Assembly: GCF_002105155.1 (NCBI RefSeq) | Contig: NW_019028992.1 | Location: 579,001 to 643,000 of the forward strand | Source of the DNA: Lobosporangium transversale | Lineage: Eukaryota; Mortierellomycota; Mortierellomycetes; Mortierellales; Mortierellaceae | Length of the DNA stretch: 64,000 nucleotides | Direction of reading: 5' to 3' | Shown: positions 9,898-22,276 of the stretch, in pieces | Position numbering within the stretch: position 1 is the stretch's first letter | Layout: each line of letters starts with the position of its first letter | Position numbers and translations under genes: made by a program | Notes under the pieces: model-generated | What the model was told of the DNA's origin: nothing | Seen by the model: only the letters and a program-made list of their open reading frames with translations | Databases searched by the model: none

Positions 9898-12800
9898 TGA
9901 TCATCAGCAACGTGAGCTTCATAGCCTACTTCTACAAGACGGGCGTGGTAACAATGTGGCACAGGCGGGATCAATGAATGAAGCTTCGACCTCAAGATCA
10001 TTTGATTTCCATCCTTCAGCATTGAACTCGGAGATGATGGTTGCCTCAGCCTCCACAACTCCTATCTTTCCCATGGTCCTTGACAAGCTTAGCCCCGGTA
10101 CTGGCTCAATATCACAGCAATTGCTGATGCAACATCAACATCAACATCAACAGCAACAACAACAGCAGCAACAACAACAACAACAACAACAGCAACAGCA
10201 ACAACAGCAACAGCAACAACAGCAACAGCAACAACAGCAACAGCAACAGCAACAGCAACAACAACATCAGCAGCAAGCAGCACAGTCAATACCAACATCA
10301 CAGCATGATCAATTGCTCACTCCGGCTGGTAGCGAATACTACTCAACAGATTATACTCAGTACATGTCACCGCTCGCGGTACAGCCTGAAAGTTCTACAG
10401 GTGCGGCTATGGTGATCACAGATCAATTCGAAGACGACGAGGTGAGAATCAGTTATTGTACTTTTGTCAGACACCCAAATTCCCTCGATGCAAGGGCTCC
10501 CTAATTGTTTCCTTGGATGGCTTTTTTTTGTCCGATTCTTTCCCCTTCTTTCCGTCCTTTGATTGCCCTTTTTATCTTTATCTAGATGTCCAGTTCAATC
10601 CATTATTGAAGTGAATTCAATAGTCCAGCAGTCATTGAATCCCCTTATTTTCATGTCAAATTGTAGAAAGCTAATCCAGATTGAACTTGAATGCGAAATT
10701 TGATTCTTGCTTGTTGATAGGTCTTCTTTACGCCCTTGATCTCCCCAGCAATGACTCCGTCTCATCCTTACTCAAATCTTCCTCATGCCCTGTCGACTGC
10801 CAATGAAATCTTTTCGCCACTGACCTCGCCAGTATTGCAGCCTCACCGGACCACTATTGATTATCTTTCGTTTTCAGGGCAGAATTTTAGTCAATTGCCA
10901 ACGCAGTTCCTTCAGGCTCAATCGCAACAATCACTGCAACATCAACTTCATCAGCTTCAGACTCAATCTCAGACTGACTTGACACAACAAGGTCAATTGC
11001 AGCAACAGCAACAACAGCAGCAAGTGATTCAAGCATCTCAAGCGTCAGGTAGTAATGTGGCACGGATCAATGTTGGAAGCCCAGCTCTTAACTCTCAAAG
11101 GCCTTCTATCAAACGTAGGGCAACTGGGGAACGTGGTACAAATGGGCTAAATACTACTGCGCCTAGAGCCGGAGGCTCAGTAAGAGGATCATTACCAAAG
11201 AGTTCACCGGCAATGAGGCCACTTACAAGTCCGTTGTCCCCGGCCTCCCTTCGGAAATCTCAGACAAGCCGTGGTCGATCTTCTTCTATTGCACCAGCTT
11301 CACCACTCATCATGCACTTCCCTTCTAATCGCCCAAGCCCTTCGCCATTGCTCATCTCGACAACACAACCTCCATTATCCCAAGCTGCTCTTGCATCGCC
11401 TTCCCCTCGCCTAGTCACTAATATGCACCAGTTATCGATGGTGCCCTCATCTCCAGTAGGTGTAGTTACTACATCTAATGGAGTACAGAGTCCGGCACTC
11501 TTTGCTCTTCCCGCTTCTCAAATGATGCCCCCTCCTAGCTCACCTATGATTTTACCATCTGCCTCTCAATCAAATAATGTTCCGAGGCAGCGCAGTCTCG
11601 CACAGCTACAGCAACCAATTCAAATACAGAGTCAGCACCAACTTTCGATTCATCAGCCTATCTCATCAGCTAGTCAGCCCTCTCCAGCGTTGAAGCCTAG
11701 ATCGGACAGCATGTCTTCTGCACTTACATCTACATCGGACAAAATTGATCTGGCCAAGGCCATAACTCCTAGATTCGGTTCATCATTAGGTACTTCTTTA
11801 CCTGCCTTGGCTCCAGTTACACCTGCATCACTAATGAACCTAGGTGCTGGATCCGGAACTGAGTCGACGCCCACATCACCCAAATTCGGAATTCATACAA
11901 AGTCAAAGGCCACCACAGACTCCGAGTCCCCTCCACTGACTGCTATAACAAGCGACACAACAATCACAGCCACAATCGATTCAACCTCTTCACAGAAACG
12001 AGGAACTAAACGCCAGGCAAATGGAGAGGCTGTTGTACCATCTGGTGCGCCTAGCACTCCTCGTCAGCTGGCTATGACGCCTGGCTCTGCTGCAATGTCA
12101 CCTATGCCTCCCCCTAATGGATTTGCTCTCATTTCGCCAGCTCTCAAGCCCACCATGCTGAATCATCGTGGAAGCACATCCATGCTTGTATCACCTCGCC
12201 TACAGCCGCAACTCGTCTCACCACGGTTGCCCGGCGGTAAGTCCTTATTTAAAAGAAAAATACATACGGCTTGTTGCTGTTGCCTCGCATCGCCTTGGTC
12301 ACATATCCATCGGCTCATCGTACGCATGTTCGAATCAAATAATTAAACAGCATCGTTTTTTTTTTTATTTTTTTATTTTTTTATTTTTTTATTAATTTGT
12401 TGCGTTGCAAATAGTGTCAACAACTGAAGCTATGGCTCGTTTAGCTTCCAAGTCTAATTATCAGAACATACTCGATGGGGATCACACGTAAGTTTGAGTG
12501 AAATAGCAAAAGTTTTTATTCATTGTTTATCACTTGTTTCCACAGTATGAACTGTGTGGAGGATGTGAAAGTTACTCTAACCGCAAGTTTGTGGTTCCTT
12601 TCTGTGTATAGTGCCCTAGGTTTGTCATATAACACAGATCTTCATTCTGGTATCGAGCTTCGTCGTACATCGCATAAAGCAGCTGAACAAAAACGTCGTG
12701 ACTCTCTCAAGCATTGTTTCGATGATCTGCGTCAGATGATTCCTAATATTCAAGAGAAATCGCCATCCAAAGTGTTCTTGTTGAAGAAGTCTTTTGACTA

Positions 12801-13503
12801 TATCTGTAATCTTAAGTCTGAGGTTGCGAAGCGTGATCTGGAAATGGCGCGTCTGAAAGCTCAGCATGAGTTTATGGTAACAGCCATGCAGTCTTGGACG
12901 GCTAGTTTGCCAGAAGACAGCCCCTTCCGAAAAGGATTGATTGAATCATGGGAAATGCCAGATGAGGACGTGAAGAAGGCGGTTGTAAAGGAGGAGGAAG
13001 CGGCCAAGAAGGCAGCAGAGATGGCTGAATTAAGCGCCGCAGCTGTTGAAGCTGCACGAACACAGCCTGGTGGGCAGAACAAAGGTGGTAAGGAAAGCCA
13101 TGTGGATCCTGATGATAGTGATGAGGATGGGCCTTCTAAGAATAAGAAGTCAGGATCAAGGACTGGAGCATCCTCTTCCACTTCAAAAAATACAAGCAGC
13201 TCAGGAAAGAAGATGAGCAAAACTGACGTATCATCGGTAGTGGATTCTGCTACTACCGCTACTACTGCCAATGTAGCAGAGACAACCAGCACGGATAGAA
13301 ATGGAGCTGAAACTGGTGACGGCTCCGCTGCAAAACAAGGTCAAGGTTCCTCTGCTGATATATCAAGTAAGACAAAGATGCAGTCTGGCGGAAAGACGAG
13401 CGATGAAGAAGATGAGGACGATGAGGACGAAGCTGAAGATCACGAGATGATAGATGCTACTGCTGAGAGTGAATCAACACAGAGCGCAGCAGTATGCACA
13501 TAG
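9710..13503 (+). CDS. Polyglutamine bHLH-zipper transcription factor (Myc/Max/USF type)
   Basis: Four exons: 9710-10441, 10721-12236, 12415-12487, 12612-13503, giving 1070 residues with all phases consistent. The N-terminus has two polyglutamine tracts (about residues 31-62 and 135-190) encoded by mixed CAA/CAG, then a long Ser/Pro/Gln-rich stretch with many SP and TP pairs. The bHLH starts near residue 791: HKAAEQKRRD carries the His, Glu and Arg-Arg positions of class B E-box (CACGTG) binders, followed by CFDDLRQMIPN, a loop, KVFLLKKSFDYI and a heptad-rich zipper-like helix. The C-terminal 200 residues are Lys/Ser-rich, then strongly acidic (DEEDEDDEDEAEDHEM). Predicted nuclear sequence-specific factor. 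The third intron could instead end at 12545, which also keeps the frame but adds 22 residues; I prefer 12611. No specific orthologue recognised. Confidence 0.85.
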
Positions 13504-13550
13504 ACATGCATGCACATAGTTCCCGCACATTCTCACCTTTTACATACTTT

Positions 13551-13584
<34 letters not shown>

Positions 13585-13924
13585 CCCTCCTCTTCCTCTT
13601 TAATATTTGCATTTAAAGAAGTTTTGTAATTATAAAATCTTGAAGGTCATTATTTGGGCAATTGCTGGTGTATCCCTGTAGATTCATAGTCTAGAATACA
13701 GAGAGAGGATAAAAAACTGTTCTTTAAGCCGATGATGTGATGTATATATTATGCTGGGCTTGACTTTGAGGTACATGCGTATTGACTGATACTGCAAATA
13801 TATTTATACGCATAACTTTGCAGAAAGTGTTACATTAAAATTTCATTTGTATTCTATTCCTTGATTATTTTTTTTATCAAAGTATTCACCAAGAGCGACT
13901 CTACTTCTTATTTTAATTACAGCA
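13504..13924. other. Intergenic between bHLH and CCDC174-like genes
   Basis: A T-run of about 30 bp lies at 13555-13584, then AT-rich DNA. ATTACAG directly before the downstream ATG could be the end of a 5' UTR intron. No gene seen. Confidence 0.45.
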
Positions 13925-15604
13925 ATGGCATCAGGGGAAAAGTCCTCTCAAAAGAGTGCGATTGGTAATACTAATTCCGCATCGGTGAGTTGAAAGGATT
14001 ATTTTGTTACATTAAATGCATTCGTCATGAACTTTGCAGGCTAACAGAAAAAAAAAAAAAAAAAAAACAAGGACTTATTATTGTCATTATCAACATCATT
14101 AGTTGATAGCACTCGCTGCAGAAATCGCCAAACATGAGCAAAGCTTCCAAAGAGTGAAAGGAAGCAGCGGTAGCCTCAGTGGTATTAGAGCACCTAAATC
14201 TGTTAAGGCAAGAAAAAAAAAAGTAGAACAGAAGAAGGCTGATCAAATATGTATATTTATAAAGTCTTATAACTTATCTGATTTAATTAACAAAAATAGA
14301 AGCCAACAGTATGGCAACGACAGAATACAGGACTCTCGAAACGAGCCATGAAGGATGATATAGGTGGCAGCGGCGGTTATAATGATTCTGAAGCGGAAGC
14401 TACAAGGAAAGCAGCGATGGAACGGAAAGCAAAGGTGTATGAGATGTTGGAGCGTGGAGAGGATGTTCCAGATCAACTAAGAGAGGAATTACTAGTGGAA
14501 TTTGAGCACAGGGATCGTCGGCGGGATTATAGTGACAGTGATATTAGTAGTGATGACACAAGAGAGCGAAGTGGTAGAAGAAGAAGCAGGAGTAGAGGTC
14601 GAGAAAGAGGCAGAGAAGGAGAGTTTCGAGGAAGGAGGAGGGCGAGCTGGGGTAGAGGAGGCCGAAGTAGGAGTAGATCAAGTGATTGGGACCGGGATGA
14701 ATCTGCAGCTTTAGCAAGAGATCCAAAAGAATTTATGGTAAAAAAAAATTGGAGATGTAGCAAAAAGTCTCTCTAATAACTTTCATTATATATATATATA
14801 TTTTTTTACTAATATAGTAGGCTGATGTCCTTTACCATTTAATATTATAGGCTGATCCATGGGTAGAACATGTGGATGAGTTTGGAAGGACACGACTAAT
14901 GCGTCAGTCAGAGGTACCGAAACCGGAACTTCGCAAAGAAGATATGGAGAATCCAGGGTATTTTTCATTATTTTTATTCCTTTTTTATACTTCATAGGCA
15001 ACATATTAGAAAGAATTACATCCGCAAACACTCATCCTTCATTTTTGACTTTAATTTTTTTAGAATCCATAATCCTGCCAATCCCTTCCCAGTTTTCCGA
15101 AATCAGGATGCAGTTGATAAACAAGAATGGATTCGGGATGCCACAGGGGAACTGAAAAGGTCCAATAATAATTATAATATGCCAGGAGTAGGCGGTGGAG
15201 GATATTCACTTGCGAATACAGTACGCCATTACAGCAGTGCAGCAGAGAGGAGAGCTCATGGTGTTGGATTCTATCAGTTTTCTCAAGATGAAGAAGAGCG
15301 CGCAAAACAAATGCAGGAGTTGCGCAACATTCGAAGTGAGGTAACTCGATAAAAAAAAATAAAAATAAAAATAAAAAAAAAAAAAAAGATTCTTACGTTT
15401 ACAGTTCAGAGAATCTGTATTTTTCAGGTCGGTGGTAACTGAGAATTGTTGTTATCATTATATTGGGTTTACTATTAGACCGAGACGAAAAGGGCACTGC
15501 ATCGACCGTTGCGAGAAAAGAGGAGAGGGGAGATCGAAGCACGTAAAAAGATTATCCAGCAGAAGCGTCTGAAATCCTTAGCCAGCACAATCACAGCAGC
15601 ATAA
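13925..15604 (+). CDS. CCDC174: CCDC174-like nuclear protein (DUF4078)
   Basis: Exons 13925-13984, 14103 to about 14201, 14300-14737, 14851-14957, 15064-15340 and 15479-15604; about 368 residues. KPTVWQRQNTGLSKRA matches the KPSIWSKQN block of animal CCDC174, WVEHVDEFGRTRLMR matches its WVDYVDSLGRSRRCMR block, and GVGFYQFSQDEEERAKQM matches the DUF4078 GVGYFAFARDKE block, followed by a charged coiled coil (REKRRGEIEARKK). The middle is rich in Arg/Ser repeats, as in splicing-associated proteins. In animals CCDC174 is nuclear and associated with the exon junction complex. The donor of the second intron is unclear: GTTAAG at 14202 and GTAGAA at 14223 both keep the frame into KPTVW, while GTATAT further on would delete KPT. 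Confidence 0.8.
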
Positions 15605-15913
15605 TTTGGAAAGATGCAAAGCCATTCGAAGTATTTCTACTAGAGTTGTAACTGACAAGCTGATACTAGGACTGGCGGAAACTCAATGATATGAAGCGGA
15701 CTATGCGGACTACAAACTAAATGCTGCCGGCCGGGGGATTGTACAATGCACATATAATAAAGGCAGTGGTTTCCTTTCTTTCGTCCTCTCTTTTTCTTTT
15801 TTGTTTGTTCTCTTCTTTTAGATACCCCTTATTTGCAAAAACACAACTTCTCCTGTATTTCATATCATAGCGCTTCTTTTGTTTTTCTAAAATAATTTCC
15901 CACGAACTTGATT
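15605..15913. other. Intergenic between CCDC174-like and DUF4286-like genes
   Basis: Short gap with T-rich sequence (15770-15825) probably belonging to the leader of the next gene. Nothing else seen. Confidence 0.45.
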
Positions 15914-16627
15914 ATGATGGCCACGTCTGCTGATACCACTGCTGCTGTTCCTATTCACACATACAGTCCCGGCACACTTGTGTACGAGGTTAATTTGTCT
16001 GTTCCACGGGAGAAAGTAGACGAATATCTTCAATGGCTTCGTCAATTTACAAAGGCATGTCTCTATTTTTTTCTGTCTCCTACACGCTCTTTTATCATTG
16101 TTCGAGCCAGTGAAATTTGTAAATGAATGTTCCATCGAGTCGAAAGGAATCAGGACTAATGAGGTGTGTGTTGGCATCGACATTTCTTACAGGAGCAAGT
16201 TGAGCGCATTCCAGGATTCTTGTCCTCCATGGTTTTTCGGCAGCCCAAGCCATGTAAGAATAAAACTTTTTTTTTTTTCTCTTCCGGGTGGGTCCATACC
16301 CAGACCCCATACTTTCTTTCCAATTGGAAGAAAGCAAAAATTATTATGTCCCTGTTTTTTCCGAAGTGAATGTTTTGTATGAGAATGTCACTTGTTAGAC
16401 TAAACCTTTTTTTTTTTTTTTTTTTTTTTTTGAAATGCTTAGATGGATTACATTGGCTTTCAGAAGAAGGCAATAATAAGACCTATATCACAGTTCACTA
16501 TGTAATTGAGTCGCAAGCACACCTTGAACAATACTTGGCAAAGGAACAACCTACTGTGGCTGCAGCAGAGCAGGAGCGTTTTGAATTCTTGGTCACTAGT
16601 CGTCGTACTCTCAGTGTTGTGTTTTAA
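15914..16627 (+). CDS. DUF4286-like small ferredoxin-fold protein
   Basis: Exons 15914-16054, 16193-16253 and 16443-16627 give 128 residues; ATG at 15917 is an alternative start. LVYEVNLSV, EYLQWLRQF, RIPGFLSSMV, YITVHYVIES and the C-terminal FEFLVTSRRTLSV follow the usual order of DUF4286 proteins, small alpha/beta-barrel-like domains related to antibiotic biosynthesis monooxygenases. Role unknown in this family. The first intron begins with GC rather than GT (AAG|GCATGT) and ends TTACAG; the nearby GT at 16058 would lead to a stop, so a GC-AG intron is the only reading that keeps the domain. The second intron has a T-run of about 25 bp close to its acceptor. Confidence 0.75.
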
Positions 16628-16892
16628 ACATTGAAAGAGCACCTTCTATCGAGCCGGAAGAACCAAATCGACTTTCGCAACAACAAGCAAACACATAATA
16701 ATAACAGTAACGAATGATAAAAAAAAAAACAAATAAATAAAGACAAACAAACAAACAAACAAACAAAAAGAAAAAAACGACCGCAGGAAATACCAATACA
16801 GTAACCGTATCATAGTCTAGCTGTTAACAACTGGAACTGTATTCGTTATCGAATGTTAAATAATAAGAAAAAAGAAGTGCACAGGAAAACCC

Positions 16893-17830
16893 TTAGCTGT
16901 CTTTATTCATAGCCTCAGGAAGCAAATAGGCTGGTGTCTCTACGATGTTGTAGGGTGTTGGCTCTGGTGTTCCAAAAACAGTTTTCATTGGAACGACACC
17001 CGAATAATGTTTCTTGAGCAACTCGGGATCTTCTTTATCCTTGATATCATCACTCACACCTCCAGTCCTGATCTTGGCCGAGGCACGTTCAATCTGGACA
17101 GCGATGACTTTAGTCGATTTGAGATCAATTGTGTTGGGCGGACGAGAATCATTCCAACGATCTGCATGTCGGAAAGGTTGGTTCGTGATAGCTTCCAAAG
17201 CGCGATCCTTTTCTTCTGGAGAATCGACTAGTCGACCTCGACCAAAGATAACGGCAGACTTGTAGTTCATGGAGTTATGGAATGGCGACATTGCAACTAC
17301 AAGCGCATCCACTTGTGAAACCTTTTTTTTTTTTTTTTAGAAAAGATTGATCAGCACTTTCAAAAATTGATAGAGACCTTTTTTTTCACTATTCAGATTA
17401 GGATGATCCTAATATATACATACTGTAATGCACACTTTGGGAAGCGTATCGGATGCCAAGGCCTTCATCATGCGTCCACTTACGTATCTGTGAATAAGAA
17501 AGAGGAGAAAAGGCTGAATATAGCGTTCATGGAGAAATTGCTAGATGCAGATGGAGACTTTCAAAATTCAACTACAGAAAAAAAAAACGGAAGAAAGACC
17601 TACCCATGAAGGTAGACAGTGTCGTCAACTCGACCGTAGCACATGGGCATTACAAATGGCCAATCATCCTCATCTGCAGCCCCTGGAGGCAACGTGAATC
17701 CGACATGGGCCAATAGGTTGTTGTCGAGAATAGAATGTATCGTCTCTGCATCATAGCGAGCGCGGTCTTTGAGACGATGAACCTGATTGATAGCCTTATG
17801 AGACGTTGGTGTATACTCTACAGCTGCCAT
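16893..17830 (-). CDS. Flavin-binding split-barrel protein (pyridoxamine 5'-phosphate oxidase-like)
   Basis: Three exons on the minus strand (17830-17604, 17487-17420, 17311-16893) give 237 residues with consistent phases. The N-terminus carries KDRARYDAETIHSILD, then HVGFTLPP and PFVMPMCYGRVDDTVYLHG, the usual first strands of the FMN-binding split barrel; RMMKALASDTLPKVCITV and FHNSMNYKSAVIFGRGR follow, as in the flavin-nucleotide-binding subgroup (Pyridox_ox_2). TVYLHG and the HNSMNYKS region are expected to contact FMN phosphate. No targeting signal is evident, so cytosolic. The natural substrate is unknown; homologues include nitroimidazole-resistance-type proteins. Convergent with the DUF4286-like gene, 265 bp apart. 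Confidence 0.85.
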
Positions 17831-17887
17831 TCTTTAAAAAAAAAAATTTTCCAATTAGTCCGTGTTCCTAAAAATTGATGCTTGTTG

Positions 17888-17918
<31 letters not shown>

Positions 17919-19098
17919 GATATGAGGAAGATGAAAAGTAAGAAAAAAAGAAAATACAAAACCATTGGATCGAGACCAAGGCCTTTTTAAACAATCGTGA
18001 GAAAAATTAAATAACAGATGATCACAGTTCGGACCAGTTCGCCGAACTTTTCAGAGCGCATGCTTGTGTTACCATCAACTGGGAAGACTATGTAACTCAC
18101 AATGACTCTTCTTTACCTCTCTGTCCTTTTGGCAACGTACTGGCCTTGCCTCAACCCTGTAATAGCCATAATTTCTGACTAAGATTTGCGCCGCTTTTTT
18201 TTTTTTTTCCCCATAGTTCTATACCTACTCGAGCTCAAGCAGTTGGACGCGTCCGCAGCTAGTCTATACCGCAAAACCTCTCTCAATCGATAACAACCGC
18301 AATCGCGAAGCTGGATTTACTTACAAATTATCTTTTGTGTCAAGACGCCCTATTTGTCTGCGGATTACCAGCCGTACAGATTGATGAGTGCTAGTATGTT
18401 GACGACATGCGGATGTCGTCATCGCTCTCTTGGCGCTTGTAACGATGGCACGAGTGTTGCTGGTGCTAGTTGCCTGTGCGGATGAGCAACTGGTTTTTCT
18501 CTGCTAAAATACCTCTTTTTTCCATGTGTCCTTATCCTTATATGGGGAGTAGACCACCACACTTGCCCATAGCTATTGAAGGCTGGTGTTGAAGCAGAAG
18601 CAATTAGAAGCAAACTGAGACAATATATGGGCTATTGGATATTATCCAGATGCGGATCAGCATCAGTTAGTTTGTGTATGATGATCATTGGAGCAAGGTC
18701 AGGGCTGGTGTGTGTTTGGCGCAGTTGTGATTCTTATTGCTTGATCGCCTTTATAAGTATGCTGATATTTGTGCTACTGCCTTGGCTATTGTTATTGATT
18801 GGGCTACTAAGTAATGACCTTGGCGGATGGTGCGGTTTCTGGATATGCAGCCTGCCTTTTGTTTTCTTGCCACTTTCTCCAGTACCGTTTATAGAACCCG
18901 GGTATATGACCAAGCGAGCAAACTCATAGTAGGTTGTGGTAATGTCTTTCCACAGACCTCTGAATTTGAAACAACACAAAATCCAGCATCGATGCAAAGC
19001 TCTACCACTATGTGGTTTCCATCAATTATTCTGCAAGTATTTTTCATTTAGATCCTTTGTTCACAAGAATACACTTCGCGAATGGGTACTTCCAAATA

Positions 19099-19132
<34 letters not shown>

Positions 19133-20070
19133 TTTTTTTTTTTTTTTTTTTTTTTTTTTGGCTATTTGCTGATTTAAATAAGTGTATTACTGTGGCTAGA
19201 GTAACGGTTCTTGTAGAATCCACGCGTATCTGTATTCTTAAATGTGTGAATAAAGCAGGACTGAGATGTATTTTCTACCTCGTGTCCTGTGTGTAGGATG
19301 AAAATGGTGTGTTGCCAGTCCAAAAACTTGTCTGTTCCTAGATTCGTTCTCCATTTGGGATAGTTAAGGTTGTGGAGATTGATCTTTTACGACCAGCAAT
19401 GACAGTCATATCAATTTTGTGTGCCACCCATTAAGGCTCTCACTTTTAGGATTTTATTGAGTGAAAAGCTGGGTCATTAAAAGTTGTCTGACAGGACAAT
19501 GTAATATGGGTTTAGGTAGCACATGTTATCCGGAGGAAATAGCAGCTTTGATTGTCGGGAAGATGATAACTTTGTTAACTACATCTAACGAGGGCGTATG
19601 GGAATAGCATATTAGGTGCTTTGTTGTGGTGCTGAGGATAGGTAGGGTAAGATCAATTTGTGCCAAAAGCATATTTTTTAGTTTGGATACGACATGTGAA
19701 TTAAAAAACAAAAAAAGGAAATGGCGCCGTCCAAACGCTCTTGAGAAATGAGAAAAAATTCTCTCGGCGTACAATTTTTTATTTTTAGGTGAGCCATCAC
19801 TAGACGCGATCATCAAATGAGCGTGCACTGACACAAAGCATTGCCAGAAGAGTGCCTGTTACTCGGTAAATTGGCACGTTTTGTGGGTTTTTGTGGTCAG
19901 TTTCTTTTTTTTCCCCTCTTTCTTTCTTTTCTTTTTTTTATAATCAGCTCATTTTTTTTCTATACATCCTCTATACTCTCTCTTCTTTTACTCCTACTTC
20001 ATTGCTTCGTACTTCTATTCATTGTCCCCTTTGTATTATTATAATTAAAAAAAAAAAAAAAAAAAAAACC
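17831..20070. other. Gene-free region of 2.2 kb
   Basis: Holds homopolymer tracts (T/A near 17890-17920), a TAG microsatellite and scattered frames. The plus-strand frame at 18576-18929 is hydrophobic but has no homology I recognise and starts without context. Upstream of 20071 there is a pyrimidine-rich leader (19900-20040) and an A-run directly before the next ATG. Confidence 0.5.
19100..19159 (+). repeat. (TAG)n microsatellite followed by poly(T)
   Basis: About ten TAG triplets followed directly by about 28 T. Confidence 0.85.
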
Positions 20071-21756
20071 ATGTCAGGAATGCGAACACTGAGAATATTA
20101 AGCATGGGGATTGTCCTCTTCACAGGCTTATCTCTATATCATTTATCGACTAATCTTCAGAACATGGAAGCCAATAATGTGTATCATAGTCAATATCCGA
20201 CAACACAAATAACTTCAATAAATAACATTGCCAGCAACAGCACCAGAGCCGGCAACATCCATATGAACAGCAATAACAACATTGGCAATACTGGCGACAC
20301 TAACGGCCATTATGCACCGCCAATATCACCGCCCGTAGTGGTGTCTGATTCAGAGCTCGATCAAAAACAGACTAATGATCATAGCCCTCAAGGGTCTCTG
20401 CTTTTACCAATATCTAAAGAAACACCTCTACCTCCGGATATCCCCAAGGCAAAGACACTCCTTGATCCTAATGTTAAATACCTCAGCTTCATGACATATG
20501 CAGGGCTAACTAATCAAGTATGGCACACAATTGACAAAAAAAGAAAAAACTCTAGTCCCTTTTTTCTTGGATGGGAATCAAAAGAAGACGAAAAAAGAAG
20601 TTACACAATTTCTCTTTGTCCATAACTGTACACATTGGGGTCATCCGCCCAATTAACCTTACGCTTTCCTCTCGACTCTCGACTTCTATTTTGTGCTTTG
20701 TAGTTCATGGCCCTCGAGAATGCAGCATACGTTGCCCTTCGTATTAACAGAACGCTCATTATCCCACCCATCACGACCAATTCACATGACAATCACAATT
20801 CAAACCAACGCTGGTCTGACTTCTTCGACCTTTCGCAATTCTCTACCTTGACAGGGCTCAAGGTTGTGGAATGGAGTGATATCCGGCCTCTGAATGCTGA
20901 CCAAATAGAGGTTGGTAAACGTCAAGTGCGTGCGGGAGGGAAGCATTATCCAATATGGGAAAAGTTAGCTGATAACCTAACCTGTCAAGTAATCTATGGG
21001 TTTGGGGACTCGGAACGGTTACATACAACCGAGCTGACTTTTGCACGCCAATTCTTGTTCCGCCCTCAGTTTGTACGTCCACCTCCTCGGAAGAACAAGA
21101 CTCAAGTTTTTGATCGAGCCTATATCGGATCCAAAGATAACCTCAATATGGACGATATTGTGACAATAGATGACCTAGTGGATCGATATGAAGACAATTC
21201 CGATCAACTCTTGTTCTTGAGCCATTCATTCAAACTAAAGGATCCTTTAGGAAGGCGATCATGGTTCCTTGTCGGAAGACATTTACATTTCTTGCCAAAG
21301 GTCAATGATTATGCAAAACAATTGATTCTACACCATGCACCGGAGACGAAAGAGCATGGAAAGTATATTGCGGTTCATGTTCGTAGAGGGGATATCTGGC
21401 AGAAATGTCGCGACAAAACAGAAGAGGAGATGGTGACCTGTATTGTGCCGTTAGGGCGCTATGCAGAAGCTGTAGAAACAGCATATCGGATTGCAGGGGA
21501 ACGTTTGCCTGTGCTTGTTGCCACAGATTCTCAATCAGAAGAAGATCATGTTGCGATGGCCAAGTTGGGTTGGCGACGGTTGAATCATAACCTCTACACA
21601 ACTGAAAAAGAGCTAGGGATCTTTGGACCTGCGTTGGTGGATGCAGCGATTCTGGTGAATGCAGAGGTAATGGTTGGAAGCTATAGTAGCAGCATGAGTC
21701 GTGTGGCCGCAAGGAGGCAAAGGGGTTGGCGTCAACGAGAGGCGCTCTACCCCTGA
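20071..21756 (+). CDS. GDP-fucose protein O-fucosyltransferase-like, type II membrane protein
   Basis: Exons 20071-20517 and 20704-21756 give 499 residues. Residues 8-27 (ILSMGIVLFTGLSLYHLS region) form an N-terminal signal anchor, followed by an Asn/Ser/Thr-rich stem to about residue 140. The catalytic part begins at KYLSFMTYAGLTNQ, joined across the intron to FMALENAAYVALRINRTLIIPP, a typical donor-binding start of the O-FucT fold. HVRRGD lies at about 374-379, the hallmark Arg-containing motif. VATDSQSEEDH and the final ALVDAAILVNAEVMVGSYSSSMSR match the C-terminal nucleotide-binding lobe. Predicted Golgi or ER lumenal glycosyltransferase using a GDP-sugar. Acceptor unknown; fungal members are not assigned to Notch-type targets. 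The protein ends soon after the SSSMSR motif, as usual in the family. Confidence 0.85.
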
Positions 21757-22237
21757 ACAACTGCTTTGTGGATGTTTATTTCGCAAAAAAATATATTTAT
21801 ATAGTTAAAGTGCATACCCAGTAATAGCTTACTTTCTTTTCTTTTGTCTTCTTTCACGTCTGTGATGTTATTGCCCTCTTTCCCCTTTTATTTTCAAGAA
21901 TCTCTTTTGTACAGAATAGTTAATCAATAAATTTCTATCGTTTGCTTGAAAGTCGACAGTCGATCCATTAAGTACATCTGCTTTTTACAAGCTCTCGCAT
22001 GATGTCGGCAGTGTTCATAAAGAGTCATATCTCTATATAATCTAGCAACATATCATGATTATAAAAAAAAGTATCATGAGTGGTCACCATTCATTATCAA
22101 ATTGTCATCGATAGAAACGCCCTCGATTCATAATACTCATAGAAAATAGACGGAGCAGATGTGGTGAGCTCCCTTCACATTGAGATGGCTCCGCCTCCGG
22201 AGGCGAAGTGTATTAGAGTCATAGAACTCTTATCGCA

Positions 22238-22276
<39 letters not shown>

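Noticed and set aside
9777-10301. Valine/alanine-rich antisense frames
   Set aside because: They are the reverse reading of the CAG/CAA glutamine tracts.
18576-18929. Hydrophobic plus-strand frame
   Set aside because: Hydrophobicity comes from T-rich codons in AT-rich DNA; no paralogue, promoter or domain.
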